Positions 45,335 to 53,475 of a stretch of 64,000 nt of DNA are shown in pieces. Source of the DNA: UBA6136 sp044237765 (GTDB taxonomy: Bacteria; Pseudomonadota; Gammaproteobacteria; Methylococcales; Methylococcaceae); the NCBI GenBank assembly GCA_044237765.1, contig JBIIEQ010000004.1:10658-74657 (forward strand), written 5' to 3'. The notes under the pieces are model-generated. The model was not told the origin of the DNA, searched no databases, and saw only the letters and a list, made by a program, of their open reading frames with translations. Within the stretch, counting starts at the first letter, position 1; each line of letters starts with the position of its first letter. The translations under genes and the position numbers were made by a program.

Positions 45335-45526
45335 TCAGTTTTGCATCAGCTCCTCGATGACCCTCTCCAGGGTCGCCGCGCTGACCTTCAGCCCATGAAA
45401 TCGAGCCGCCATGTAGATGCGGTGGGGGTCAATCACAACTGCCTGTGAGCGCCCTAGCGCGCGGCTGATGTAGCTCGAAACGAACTCTCTCGCCAGGTGA
45501 AGTTCAAGCCGGTCGGATGGGGTCAT
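45335..45526 (-). CDS. Hypothetical island protein (63 aa)
   Basis: Small ORF from ATG 45526 (a TTG at 45598 is in frame but less likely). Helical, with LHLAREFVSSYISRALGRS and KVSAATLERVIEELM. It is the last gene before the operon terminator. Family not recognised. Confidence 0.5.
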   Translation of the reverse strand: MTPSDRLELHLAREFVSSYISRALGRSQAVVIDPHRIYMAARFHGLKVSAATLERVIEELMQN

Positions 45527-45615
45527 GGGGCCGTCTAAAATGAAGTCCCGGCCATCACCCGCTCGCGGGCCGGGGTTCGCTAACCCAGGGAAAACCAAAA
45601 CCCTGCGCGGGTGAA

Positions 45616-45807
45616 TTAGTTCAGCATCTGCGCCACATGCGGCGGGATGCGGTATTTTTCGCGCCCGGTCCGGTGGGCCAGTTCAGCAATCACAATCGCC
45701 TCGACGACCAGCAGGTCATCCATCGAAAGCGAGCTGATCCATTCGCTTGCCTCGACTTGGGCCTGGCCTGGTGGCAGCGTCCGAAAGCGTCGTCGTGGTT
45801 TAAGCAT
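45616..45807 (-). CDS. Hypothetical island protein (63 aa)
   Basis: Start ATG 45807 is chosen because it overlaps the stop of the preceding small ORF (ATGCTTAA). A basic N-terminus (MLKPRRRFR) is followed by an acidic helix SEWISSLSMDDLLVVEAIVIAELAHRTG. Function unknown. Confidence 0.55.
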   Translation of the reverse strand: MLKPRRRFRTLPPGQAQVEASEWISSLSMDDLLVVEAIVIAELAHRTGREKYRIPPHVAQMLN

Positions 45808-45976
45808 GGCGTGTCGCCCGGTTATCCCATGCCTGAATCGGCTTGAATGATCTGGATTCGCGGCGGCGGATTTCGGCCTGAACCAGTCGTTCAGTTTCCC
45901 TAAGCTCATCCAATGGCATACGGCCCAGAAGGATTTCAGCCTCGCGCTCAGTGCGCTTTCGTCTGTGGTCTACCAT
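45800..45976 (-). CDS. Hypothetical island protein (58 aa)
   Basis: Small ORF from ATG 45976; its start overlaps the previous ORF stop (ATGGTAG) and its stop overlaps the next start. The protein is highly charged: VDHRRKRTEREAEILLGRM, ETERLVQAEIRRRES. Serial 1-4 codon overlaps support real, coupled translation. Function unknown. Confidence 0.55.
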   Translation of the reverse strand: MVDHRRKRTEREAEILLGRMPLDELRETERLVQAEIRRRESRSFKPIQAWDNRATRHA

Positions 45977-46158
45977 CTGCGCCCCCGGAATCTGCCGCTC
46001 GGCATTGCCTCGCCAATCTCATCAGCCGGATCAGGAATCGGCGGGATGATGGCCCGCATGACCGGTGCGCTTACCGTGTGGCCGGTAACTGTCTCCGGTG
46101 GCTTGAATCGTGCGCCAACCGTGTTCGGTGGCTTGAATCGTTTCTTGGGTTTTCGCAT
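45970..46158 (-). CDS. Hypothetical island protein with FKPP repeat (62 aa)
   Basis: Basic N-terminus RKPKKRFKPPNTVGARFKPPETV contains a duplicated RFKPPxTV unit, seen also as a DNA repeat near 46100-46140. Pro-rich; ends GRFRGRRW. It is coupled to the next small ORF. It may be a nucleic-acid- or capsid-binding peptide; this is a guess. Confidence 0.45.
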   Translation of the reverse strand: MRKPKKRFKPPNTVGARFKPPETVTGHTVSAPVMRAIIPPIPDPADEIGEAMPSGRFRGRRW

Positions 46159-46244
46159 AGGAGATGCCTCTGTGAATTAGGCCCGGATTTCGGTAACGGC
46201 GGCTCCGGGGTGGCCGATGGCCGGGTGTCTGAAGTCCGGCCAAA

Positions 46245-46502
46245 TCAGAGAATGTCGTCGACCATCTGCCTGAACAATCGCAAGTCAAACTCAGCGCAAT
46301 CATCACCCTCGATGACGACTGCTCCGGGTTGCTGCTCCTCATCGTTGCGAATGACCAGCCGTGCGTGACGCATGGACCGGGTGGTCTTCATGGTGGCTTG
46401 CAGCGCCCCAACTTTTGCCGGGTCCGGTTGCCGGTGCCAAAGGTGAACGACAACGCCCTCCACTGGCTCCGGTCTCCGAGGTCTTGCGAACTGGAAGCCC
46501 AT
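46245..46502 (-). CDS. Hypothetical protein downstream of capsid gene (85 aa)
   Basis: Its ATG overlaps the capsid stop codon (TGATG), so it is translated from the same mRNA. Contains MRHARLVIRNDEEQQPGAVVIEGDDCAEFDLRLFRQMVDDIL. The position after a major capsid gene would suit a head-completion or accessory protein, but no family is recognised. Confidence 0.55.
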   Translation of the reverse strand: MGFQFARPRRPEPVEGVVVHLWHRQPDPAKVGALQATMKTTRSMRHARLVIRNDEEQQPGAVVIEGDDCAEFDLRLFRQMVDDIL

Positions 46503-47524
46503 CAGCTGCTTAGGCTCATCTTCACAACGCCGCGCCGGGACAGCGGGACCACACTGAAGGCGTGTTCTACCCTCATCTGAAGCCCATAAGCCGCTGAACG
46601 GCGGTTGTTGAGGTCAATGGTCGGGGTCAGGCTGAATCCAGCCAAACCAAGCGCCGGGGTACGCGCCGGGTCAGCGAAGACGAAGCCAGAAGACACGCGG
46701 CCACTGGTGAGGATGCGGATACCGCGTGCGGACAAGTTCGACAACTCGATGGAACTGTTCACATCCCATCCAGCCGGAACCACGACCACGCTCGGCTGTG
46801 CGTCAACCATTTCTCCGTCCGAATAGGTCTGGCCAGCCAATGCCTCAAGTCCATCAGCCAATGCCGCTGTCACGCTGGCAGAGGTGATGCTGTTGGTCGA
46901 ATCGAACCACGCTTGACCATCATTAAGGGTTGCGCCGGTTTCCAGCGCCCCGAAAACTGCGCTCGCCTCTTTTCGGTAACAGGCAGCAATCAGGCCATCG
47001 GCTGACCGGGCGAAGACGCCGCTCAAGTCATTGGTGATGCTCTCGACGGTCAATGACAGGATGGAACCAAACCGCTTAATGATGGTGGTTTCATGCTCAA
47101 TGTCGAGGGTGCTTTCCCGAATGTCCTCGAATTCGCCGCCTTCGATGACCTCCTCGACTTGCAAGCCATCCAGAGCAGTCAGGTATTGCTGCCGCATGTA
47201 ATTGCGAGCGGGCAGGATTCGGCAAAAAGCTCGATGGTCGGGTGTCGGAAACTCGCGGCTGACGACATTCAACGCCGGGGACAACAGGTCGGTGAGTCCG
47301 CTTCTGGTGTACCAGGCTGAAGGCGACGAACGTCCAGTCTCATCGGGACTGATAGAGCGAACCAATGCCTCTAGCGAACGCTCGCCGTCATCCAGACTGC
47401 GAATGTCGAGTAATGCCGGGTCAGCGTTTTTTGTCAACGAACCGGTCACTTGTTCCTGCACATACTGGGCAGCAGCACGTCGGGCAACAGCGGGGGGTAG
47501 GCGGGTTAGAAAATGTGGCTGCAT
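46502..47524 (-). CDS. Phage major capsid protein, HK97-fold, Mu-like
   Basis: It has 340 residues. Family landmarks are EVIEGGEFEDIRESTLDIE, the central FGSILSLTVESITNDLSGVFAR, AWFDSTNSI after a DG segment, a DAQPSVVVVPAGWDVNS strand-helix, FVFADPARTPALG, and the C-terminal RVEHAFSVVPLSRRGVVKMS. These match the capsid half of Mu-type protease/capsid fusions. GGAG lies 10 bp before the ATG. The usual neighbours (portal, protease, scaffold) are absent, so any capsid must use helper functions or the protein interferes with a helper's assembly. Confidence 0.85.
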   Translation of the reverse strand: MQPHFLTRLPPAVARRAAAQYVQEQVTGSLTKNADPALLDIRSLDDGERSLEALVRSISPDETGRSSPSAWYTRSGLTDLLSPALNVVSREFPTPDHRAFCRILPARNYMRQQYLTALDGLQVEEVIEGGEFEDIRESTLDIEHETTIIKRFGSILSLTVESITNDLSGVFARSADGLIAACYRKEASAVFGALETGATLNDGQAWFDSTNSITSASVTAALADGLEALAGQTYSDGEMVDAQPSVVVVPAGWDVNSSIELSNLSARGIRILTSGRVSSGFVFADPARTPALGLAGFSLTPTIDLNNRRSAAYGLQMRVEHAFSVVPLSRRGVVKMSLSS

Positions 47525-47529
47525 GGTGG

Positions 47530-47763
47530 TTACTCCGGCTGAGACAGACCACGACCGGAGTTGAGTCCGCTGGCGAGGTCGAAAACTCTGTATCCGTCTG
47601 GCTCAACGGAAAAACATTTCGCGCCCTTGTGGGGTGCCGGATAGGTAATCGGGGTGGCCGTTCCTTTTTCGGAAACGTCGAAGGCGACAATTTTGAAGGC
47701 GACTTGCCTGCCTTCAGCGTTCAGATAGATCAGGTGTCGGTCGTAAGCGGATGGAACGATCAT
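47530..47763 (-). CDS. Hypothetical protein upstream of capsid gene (77 aa)
   Basis: Start ATG 47763 follows TGAGGA; a longer in-frame start at 47805 is possible. It is beta-rich: YDRHLIYLNAEGRQVAFKIVAFDV, PHKGAKCFSVEPDGYRVFDLASG. It ends 5 bp before the capsid start. Function unknown; position suggests a capsid decoration or regulator role. Confidence 0.5.
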   Translation of the reverse strand: MIVPSAYDRHLIYLNAEGRQVAFKIVAFDVSEKGTATPITYPAPHKGAKCFSVEPDGYRVFDLASGLNSGRGLSQPE

Positions 47764-47839
47764 GTGGTGAATCCTCAGAAAGTTTGTGGGGTGTCTGAGG
47801 GTCACAATAAATGTGCAGGCTGTGAAATGTAACCGGCTG

Positions 47840-48196
47840 TTATTTCAGGATATTGTGATACTGCCGGGGTGTTTCAGGTAGGCGATGGATGCGGTCAGCA
47901 CTGGCAAGCCAGGGGATGCTAGTGCGTCTGCCCTGGTGCAAACGCTTGGCCTCACCAGCCATCAGCCTCGCCTGCCCTGAATGGGACCAGATACCCAATG
48001 TGGGAGCGTTCTCGCGGATCACCTGGTCGCGCTCCGCGATGGCCTTACGGCCCAGCAGCCCAAGTGCCTGATCTGATGGCGTGTCGCAGTAAATGATGGC
48101 GTTGATTGCATCCAACAGCCAGCGGTGTGACGCCGGGGGGAGGTCTGCGCCGGATTCCAACAAGGCGGCAATGTGGGTCAGTCGTTCAATGCTCAT
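47840..48196 (-). CDS. Hypothetical protein coupled to terS-like gene (118 aa)
   Basis: Start ATG 48196 overlaps the terS-like stop (ATGA). Helical, with MSIERLTHIAALLESGADLPPASHRWLLDAINAI; a second half has RDQVIRENAPTLGIW. The pattern WLLDAI is seen in small phage/ICE proteins, but I cannot assign a function. Confidence 0.55.
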   Translation of the reverse strand: MSIERLTHIAALLESGADLPPASHRWLLDAINAIIYCDTPSDQALGLLGRKAIAERDQVIRENAPTLGIWSHSGQARLMAGEAKRLHQGRRTSIPWLASADRIHRLPETPRQYHNILK

Positions 48197-48564
48197 TTCG
48201 GCAAACCACACTCGGCAAGCTCGAAAAGACACTCACGCACCAATAACATGGCCTCCCGCTCGATCGCCTGTTGAGTCTCACAGGCAGGGACAGCGGCGGC
48301 TAATCGGCCAGGGAGGTTGAGCATTTTTCCCCTCATGCGCCCGATCATGTCCTCCCAGCATTGTTGAACGGCATCGGCGGGAATCAGCTTGCTGCGCTTT
48401 ACCTGAAGCTCGATTTCAGCAAGGCTGGCCAGTGCTTCCTCGCGGCGGGCACGGGCCTGGTTGTAATCGGCCTGCGCTTCCTGCTTTTCCGGCTTGGGTT
48501 GGTTGGGTTTGCGCCCAGCTCCGGGACGGTAGCCGCCGTGTCCGGTGGGTAATTTCTCAGTCAT
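48193..48564 (-). CDS. Small terminase subunit-like protein (Nu1/TerS C-terminal type)
   Basis: It has 123 residues. An N-terminal basic, AT-hook-like GGYRPGAGRKPNQPKPEKQ precedes the helical part typical of Nu1-type TerS: YNQARARREEALASLAEIELQVKRSKLIPADAVQQCWEDMIGRMRGKMLNLPGRLA. The N-terminal winged-helix of Nu1 is not present. TerS picks the packaging site on DNA. In satellites a private TerS redirects helper packaging. No TerL lies nearby. The cosN-like dyad lies just upstream. Confidence 0.75.
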   Translation of the reverse strand: MTEKLPTGHGGYRPGAGRKPNQPKPEKQEAQADYNQARARREEALASLAEIELQVKRSKLIPADAVQQCWEDMIGRMRGKMLNLPGRLAAAVPACETQQAIEREAMLLVRECLFELAECGLPK

Positions 48565-48650
48565 GCGTGTTGCCTGCTTTGAATATCAATCAATTTTGTA
48601 TCGAGACGCTAACGAAACATCGAGGTCTGCACCACCCGCAACCAGGACGC

Positions 48651-48688
48651 CCAGGAAGGACCCGCGAGTTTTTCTGGGTCCTCCCTGG
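48651..48688. other. Candidate cos/packaging site upstream of terS-like gene
   Basis: Inverted repeat CCAGGAAGGACCC / GGGTCCTCCCTGG (12 of 13 pairs) around a 12-base centre. On the minus strand the centre contains CTCGCGGGT, which is identical to nine bases of the lambda cosN core, in the same orientation to terS. No T-run follows on either strand, so it is not a normal terminator. It lies in a 195-bp gap with no gene. Confidence 0.4.
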
Positions 48689-48759
48689 AAAGGTCCGCCG
48701 GGGGAAGTGCGTAAGTCGATTTTTCACCAGCGTCTGCCCCGAAACTTGCTGATTTCCGT

Positions 48760-49008
48760 TCACAATTCAATCAGCGCCCGCCAACTGCTCGGAATCCCCC
48801 TGCCGCCCTGAAGGTGAACCGGTCCGTTCCGTAGCAGCAACTCAATAAGCTGGTCGGGTCGCGTGTCCAACATCGCAGCAATCCCGATGACATCCCACAG
48901 CGGACGGCCATCGAAGTTGCTGACGATGTAGGGCGCTGGCAGGTGGCCACTGATAATCAGCCGTTGCGCTTCCAGGTGAATTGGCGGGGTTGGGTGGTCT
49001 GTTTGCAT
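48760..49008 (-). CDS. Hypothetical island protein (82 aa)
   Basis: Small helical protein: LEAQRLIISGHLPAPYIVSNFDGRPLWDVIGIAAMLDTRPDQLIELLLRNG. It starts 3 bp after ssb. The DxRPDQLIELL part looks like a helix-turn segment, but no family is certain. Confidence 0.5.
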   Translation of the reverse strand: MQTDHPTPPIHLEAQRLIISGHLPAPYIVSNFDGRPLWDVIGIAAMLDTRPDQLIELLLRNGPVHLQGGRGIPSSWRALIEL

Positions 49009-49011
49009 GAC

Positions 49012-49470
49012 TTAGAGCGTGATTGTTTCGTCTGCAAAGTCATCATGCGCCGGTGCCGTCGCCCTTTTCGCAAATTCGGCATAAGCCCGGTTCTGCTCGC
49101 GGCCTGAATCGGAACCGTAGTTCCGTTTTACCTTGCCATCGTAGTCGCCGCGCTTTTTTGCAATCCCGTATGCCGTGATGATCGCTTGTGCAGTCAGTGA
49201 CAGACCATTCCGCTCCTGCCCGTCCTTCTGGTAGGTGGTTGGCTTGAGCGCGCCCGTGGCTGATACCGCGTCGCCCCTGCCGAGTCTTGCCAGCTTCCCG
49301 GCCTCGCTACCGAATGCAGCAATCTGGACGAAGGCTGACTCTTGGTCGCCTGTTTCCCGGTTCTGACCGCACGGGCAGCGGACCACGGCATTGGCCCACT
49401 CTGTTCCTGACTTGGATGTTCCGGCCTTGGGATCGGTGACCAGGGTGCCGATGATAAGTGCGTTAATCAT
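49012..49470 (-). CDS. ssb: Single-stranded DNA-binding protein of the element
   Basis: OB-fold SSB of 152 residues from ATG 49470, preceded by AAGGAG. MINALIIGTLVTDPKAGTSKSGTEWANAVVR is the usual N-terminal strand pair; then AFVQIAAFGSEAGKLARLGRGDAVSATGAL and DGQERNGLSLTAQAI. The C-terminus ends DDFADETITL, acidic but without the DxxPF tip of host SSB. It is probably used in replication of the element with the DUF3987 protein. Confidence 0.85.
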   Translation of the reverse strand: MINALIIGTLVTDPKAGTSKSGTEWANAVVRCPCGQNRETGDQESAFVQIAAFGSEAGKLARLGRGDAVSATGALKPTTYQKDGQERNGLSLTAQAIITAYGIAKKRGDYDGKVKRNYGSDSGREQNRAYAEFAKRATAPAHDDFADETITL

Positions 49471-49924
49471 GCTGATGCTCCTTAAATTCGCTGCAAATAT
49501 GTCTGTCTGTCGCCCACCAGCCACCCGCTGGAATGCCTGAGTCCACGCCAGCGCCACAGCGGGCGATACCGACATGGACGTTCGCATACGTGCAATCAGA
49601 GCAAGTCACTCTCTTGGGCTTCGGGTTCATGCGCTGGACGAACAATCCCTGCTCCACGCTTTCCACTTCAACTAGCCTTTGGATGCCCGATGGTGTCCAG
49701 CAGGTCACGATGATTAGGAGGGTTTCGTTGTCTGGTTCAAGATCGTTGCCAGACTGCGATGGCTGAAGAACCAGCCGTGAAAGCGACTGATTCAAATTGA
49801 TTTCGGGCGGGTGGCTATGGCTTTTTTGGCTAAAGCGGCTAATTGAGTCCTGATCTGGGTCGAATTTAGCCAAATTAGCCAGATATGCCATAGCCATGCT
49901 GGTGGATTCATTTTGCATCGGCAT
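49463..49924 (-). CDS. Cys-rich small protein coupled to primase and ssb
   Basis: It has up to 153 residues. Its start overlaps the primase 3' end and its stop overlaps the ssb start. The C-terminal half carries CSDCTYANVHVGIARCGAG and HICSEFKEH, four Cys that suit a zinc ribbon. The N-terminus is polar. Similar short Cys-rich proteins sit next to replication genes on many integrative elements; function unknown. Confidence 0.6.
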   Translation of the reverse strand: MPMQNESTSMAMAYLANLAKFDPDQDSISRFSQKSHSHPPEINLNQSLSRLVLQPSQSGNDLEPDNETLLIIVTCWTPSGIQRLVEVESVEQGLFVQRMNPKPKRVTCSDCTYANVHVGIARCGAGVDSGIPAGGWWATDRHICSEFKEHQHD

Positions 49925-52409
49925 TACCTCGCAGGCGGTAATCAGGGTGCTTGCCGTCAGTCGCTACGGCCACAACCTGCCGGTGATCGACCAGAACATC
50001 CATGATCCCGGCCAATTCCTTCGCGGTCGGTCGGGGTCTTGGGGATCGTTGCTGAATATCTGCAAAGGTGAATTGATCCTTGCCCTTGCTGTCGCGCTCC
50101 TTGGTCATCCAGTCCAGCACGCGGCGGGCTGGCGCCAGTGCGTTGTCCTCCCCGGCGGATCGTTGGGATGCAACGGCTTGCTCCAGGAAGTAAAGGCCCA
50201 AGGCAGTGCCCCGCTTCATGGTTTCAAGGCTCATTCCAGACTGAGGCTGCTGGAGTACGCCGGGACTCATGGCGACGTGCAGGATCAAAGCCAGCTTTAC
50301 CGTTTGACTGGTCGCTTTGCTGGCGATGTCACGCACATCGGCATAGTCACCTTCGTTACCCATCATTTGCTCAATGGCGTTATGGAATTGACGACGATGC
50401 TCGGCGGCTTCAGCCGATAAGGTGACGCGGTGCGGCTGATCCAACTGCTCATCCAGTAGGTCACGAACCATCGCGTTGTACGCGGCCAATGCCTTGCCGT
50501 TCAGCCCTTGCTCGTGCTTTTCCTCCATGCGGGTGCCGACCAATGACGGAAGCCAGACGGGGAAGATTCGCGCCAATGCACCAGAGGCTCTCAGGTTGGG
50601 ATGGCGTGCTGCCTGCAGATACTTGTCGGGCTGCACCATGACGCAGACGTTGAGGCATGGATGCAGGATGACCCCATGCTCTTGCCCGCCTGACTCTGCG
50701 CTTCCCACCCTGTCGCGGGTGATGGTGTCGCCAGATATGCCGGCCAGGATAGTGCCGTCGCCGGTCCTGCCATCGCCGGAGTATTTCCCCATGATGGAAT
50801 CAATGACCGGACGCCCCTCTCCCGATTGGATCGAATACTCGCCGCCGTGTTGCTCCATCAGCTTGAACAGCACCTGCTCGGTGTAATCCGAGGTGAACTT
50901 GCGCGGGTGCATGGGTAACGGTTGCAGCTCCACGCGCAACTGAGATACCTGTCGGGCTATTTCCTGACGCTCCAGTGAGGTCTCGGCTTTCTCGGCATCC
51001 TTGTGCAGTTTTTTGATTCTCGCCTGAACAACAGCGTTGTTTGCCTCAGCATCAAAAAGCTTTTCGTTGTAGCGCTCCTGCATATCCTCGATGTACTTGA
51101 TGAACGGATATTGCAGACGCTTGAACGGAGGTGATTTGCGTTCGCCACTGGCTGCAATCAGGCAGAAGAACAATGCAGGGAAATGATCTAGACCATCGCG
51201 CTCCTCGACAATCGCGCTCTTTCCGATGGCTGTGGCCAGCATAGACAGTGCAATCGTCGCGGGTGACTCAACAGGCACTTTGTCAAAGCGAGACACTTCC
51301 TGAGCGGCTCGCGCCAGTGATTCCGGGAGCGCATCCAATGGAAATGCAGGAAGTTTCTTCAGGGGGTCTGCGGTTAGCGGGATCGGATCACCGCTAATTT
51401 TGCCCCGGTCAATCTCAACTGCCCGGGCTGCCTTTTGCTTGTCGCCCCCATGCTCAAGGATCGAATAGACCTCGAAAGCATCGTTGCAAGGCTGTCTCGC
51501 AAGCGGATCATGTTCTCCGTGATGCGAATGGACCAACCAGCGGCCATCATCACGAGCGGCATACAGATGGACGCCAGGAACATCGGTGGTTGATGTTGGA
51601 GCCAGAAGACGATAGGCCTGTTGTCCGTTGACTCGATCAAAAGCCTTGAGGATGTAACCGTGATCCTCCAGCAGTTCTATCATGGTGTCCGGATTCCCAT
51701 TAGCGGCAATGAATCGCCCTATGGGTGTACTTGGATCAGCTGGTGAAGATCGGCCCGCCGTTAGCCTCTCACGCGGCCTGGTGGCTTTCCTGTCGTCTTT
51801 CCACTTCGCCGTTACCTGCTCGATCAATTCACGGGTGATCGGATCGGCGTCCGTGCCGTCGATAAACTGAAACGGCGCTTCAGCAGACCGGATACGCGGG
51901 AAAAACCAAGGTTGTGCCCACGTCCCGTTCTCCTTCGCATTGGCGACGAAACAACCATGCGCCTGCATTTCAGACACCACCTGATCGGCCATCGCCAGCA
52001 ATTCGTCATGCGTCCTGATCGGTGCCGGGATAATGGCCCTCCATCTGAAAAACTGCCTGTCTGGATCGTTTGAATGACTGGTATAGATGACATGGGGCAC
52101 ACCCCTAGCTTGCAAGGCTTCGTGCGCAACATTGGGAGCCGGTGCCCCTTCATGCACTTCGCCGGTGTCCGGGTCTATGCGCTTGTCGCCGTCGATAATC
52201 AGCACATCAGCACGGGTAATATTCTCGTTCGAGCGGGTTGGCTTGCTGAACGGCCCACGGACGAAATAGGAGCCTACCTTGGTGCCTATTTCAGCCTGAC
52301 TGAATAGCTCTGCCAGGTCGTCAATAGACCCCGCCCAAGGTTTCAGTACCTGGACAGCACTATCGGCGGCGGTATCGCAGATGGATAGATGGATCTGGTT
52401 AGCGGCCAT
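49908..52409 (-). CDS. Replication protein: primase-like N-terminus and DUF3987 helicase-like domain
   Basis: It has 833 residues. N-terminal third: primase-polymerase-like region with ADVLIIDGDKRIDP, HVIYTSHSNDPDRQFFRWRAIIP and WAQPWFFPRIRS. The middle has RWLVHSHHGEHDPL, found in plasmid/phage primases. The C-terminal half is DUF3987, with a Walker-A-like AASGERKSPPFKRL and a charged coiled coil near residues 430-470. It probably primes and unwinds element DNA after excision. It lies between a small membrane protein and the Cys-rich/ssb pair, all with overlapping ends. Confidence 0.78.
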   Translation of the reverse strand: MAANQIHLSICDTAADSAVQVLKPWAGSIDDLAELFSQAEIGTKVGSYFVRGPFSKPTRSNENITRADVLIIDGDKRIDPDTGEVHEGAPAPNVAHEALQARGVPHVIYTSHSNDPDRQFFRWRAIIPAPIRTHDELLAMADQVVSEMQAHGCFVANAKENGTWAQPWFFPRIRSAEAPFQFIDGTDADPITRELIEQVTAKWKDDRKATRPRERLTAGRSSPADPSTPIGRFIAANGNPDTMIELLEDHGYILKAFDRVNGQQAYRLLAPTSTTDVPGVHLYAARDDGRWLVHSHHGEHDPLARQPCNDAFEVYSILEHGGDKQKAARAVEIDRGKISGDPIPLTADPLKKLPAFPLDALPESLARAAQEVSRFDKVPVESPATIALSMLATAIGKSAIVEERDGLDHFPALFFCLIAASGERKSPPFKRLQYPFIKYIEDMQERYNEKLFDAEANNAVVQARIKKLHKDAEKAETSLERQEIARQVSQLRVELQPLPMHPRKFTSDYTEQVLFKLMEQHGGEYSIQSGEGRPVIDSIMGKYSGDGRTGDGTILAGISGDTITRDRVGSAESGGQEHGVILHPCLNVCVMVQPDKYLQAARHPNLRASGALARIFPVWLPSLVGTRMEEKHEQGLNGKALAAYNAMVRDLLDEQLDQPHRVTLSAEAAEHRRQFHNAIEQMMGNEGDYADVRDIASKATSQTVKLALILHVAMSPGVLQQPQSGMSLETMKRGTALGLYFLEQAVASQRSAGEDNALAPARRVLDWMTKERDSKGKDQFTFADIQQRSPRPRPTAKELAGIMDVLVDHRQVVAVATDGKHPDYRLRGNADAK

Positions 52410-52620
52410 CAGTCGCCACTCCCACAGCCGCCAGGACTGACTCGTTGGTGATGACGCGGGTTTCGATCATCCCGATGATCGCGGTTCCGGTGATCCAGCC
52501 CCACAGGATTGCCGTTAACAGGCACCCGGCAATTTCGGTTAGAATCGGCTTGACGTTTTTGAATTTACCCCTCGGTTTGGTTCCAGCCTGCCGGGGGTTT
52601 TGCTTTTTAGAGGCTTGCAT
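52399..52620 (-). CDS. Small island membrane protein (73 aa)
   Basis: Basic N-terminus (KKQNPRQAGTKPRGKFKNVK) and one hydrophobic segment (ILTEIAGCLLTAILWGWITGTAIIGMI). It overlaps both neighbours: the primase start and the end of the tail-chaperone-like gene. Function unknown. Confidence 0.5.
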   Translation of the reverse strand: MQASKKQNPRQAGTKPRGKFKNVKPILTEIAGCLLTAILWGWITGTAIIGMIETRVITNESVLAAVGVATDGR

Positions 52621-53221
52621 CGTGTGTGCCTCCCTTCGCCAAATCCGCCAGCAGCGCGTCGCCGATCGACTTTCCCGAGTGTGGGTAGGCCTGAAGCATC
52701 AGCGTCAAATTCTCAAGATTGAACTCCATCGGCTCGCCATCTGAGTCGAACACGTTCCGCCAGTTGGTCAGAAGCTTCATCAGAATTTCAGCGCAGCGGG
52801 CCTGGTCGGTATTTCTCCAAAGATCGACAGCACCATCGCGCAATATCGCTCCGATGGACTTGTTCAGATGCTTGGCCTTGACGCTGAAGCGGTGCCCGAC
52901 CGTTACAGCGCGTTCGTCAACGATGCGGACGGTGACGGGAAGCCACTTTTCGGGCACGGTGTCTGCGATGGCTTCGTTATCGTCGAGTACGCCGAGGTAG
53001 CGGGCCAATGCTTCGAGGTTGGCATTCTTCTCGATGCAGACGCGCTTATGGTCAACAACGGCATAGACACCAAGCTCGTTGCGGTCGGGGGTGCCTGGGC
53101 GGGTCTTCAACAGTGCACAGGCTCGAGGGGCAAGCGCCCTTCTGACACGCTTTTCGAGGGTTTCGAGAGATACGGGACGGGTAGCGGTCGGACGGATTTC
53201 GCCCTGAGATTGAGCAGCCAT
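52607..53221 (-). CDS. Island protein with tail-chaperone-like C-terminus (204 aa)
   Basis: Start ATG 53221 is chosen for the strong AGGAGG 9 bp upstream; the longer open frame to 53479 crosses a promoter and terminator and is unlikely. N-terminal part: LEKRVRRALAPRACALLKTR and a globular KRVCIEKNANLEALARYLGVLDD. The C-terminal WRNVFDSDGEPMEFNLENLTLMLQAYPHSGKSI resembles small phage tail-assembly chaperones. The assignment is weak. It is the first gene after the regulated leader. Confidence 0.55.
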   Translation of the reverse strand: MAAQSQGEIRPTATRPVSLETLEKRVRRALAPRACALLKTRPGTPDRNELGVYAVVDHKRVCIEKNANLEALARYLGVLDDNEAIADTVPEKWLPVTVRIVDERAVTVGHRFSVKAKHLNKSIGAILRDGAVDLWRNTDQARCAEILMKLLTNWRNVFDSDGEPMEFNLENLTLMLQAYPHSGKSIGDALLADLAKGGTHDASL

Positions 53222-53369
53222 GTGGCCTCCTAAGAGTTTAGTTTCAGCAGCCCACCTGGTAGTAACAGGTGGGCGGGGTTCAACTACCGCTCTTAGACGG
53301 CTGGCCTCATTCCCCTTGCGGGTCTTGTATTCGGGCCTATCGCCCCGCCCAAAGTCGTATTTTGGACGC

Positions 53370-53397
53370 AAAAAAACCGCAAGGCTATCGGGTGCGG
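53370..53397 (-). terminator. Leader terminator before the replication-packaging operon
   Basis: On the minus strand, CCGCA...TGCGG with an 11-base loop, then seven T. It lies between the candidate promoter at 53450 and the first gene at 53221, so it could act as an attenuator. Confidence 0.55.
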
Positions 53398-53429
53398 ATG
53401 GACCGCTAAGAGAAGTAGTGCGGCTATCT

Positions 53430-53455
53430 TTGCCTGTCCGTGGCGGACTTGTCAA
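53430..53455 (-). promoter_or_regulatory. Candidate main operon promoter with operator-like dyad
   Basis: On the minus strand, a perfect -35 TTGACA at 53450-53455. A weak -10 (AAAGAT-like) follows at about 18 bp. The dyad GTCCG-TGG-CGGAC at 53436-53448 fills the spacer. It lies just after alpA, so AlpA or another island regulator could act here. Confidence 0.45.
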
Positions 53456-53475
53456 GCACAACATTGAAGCGCCCA

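Noticed and set aside
48651..48688. Dyad read as a rho-independent terminator
   Set aside because: No T-run on either strand and the next gene is far from it; a packaging-site reading fits better.
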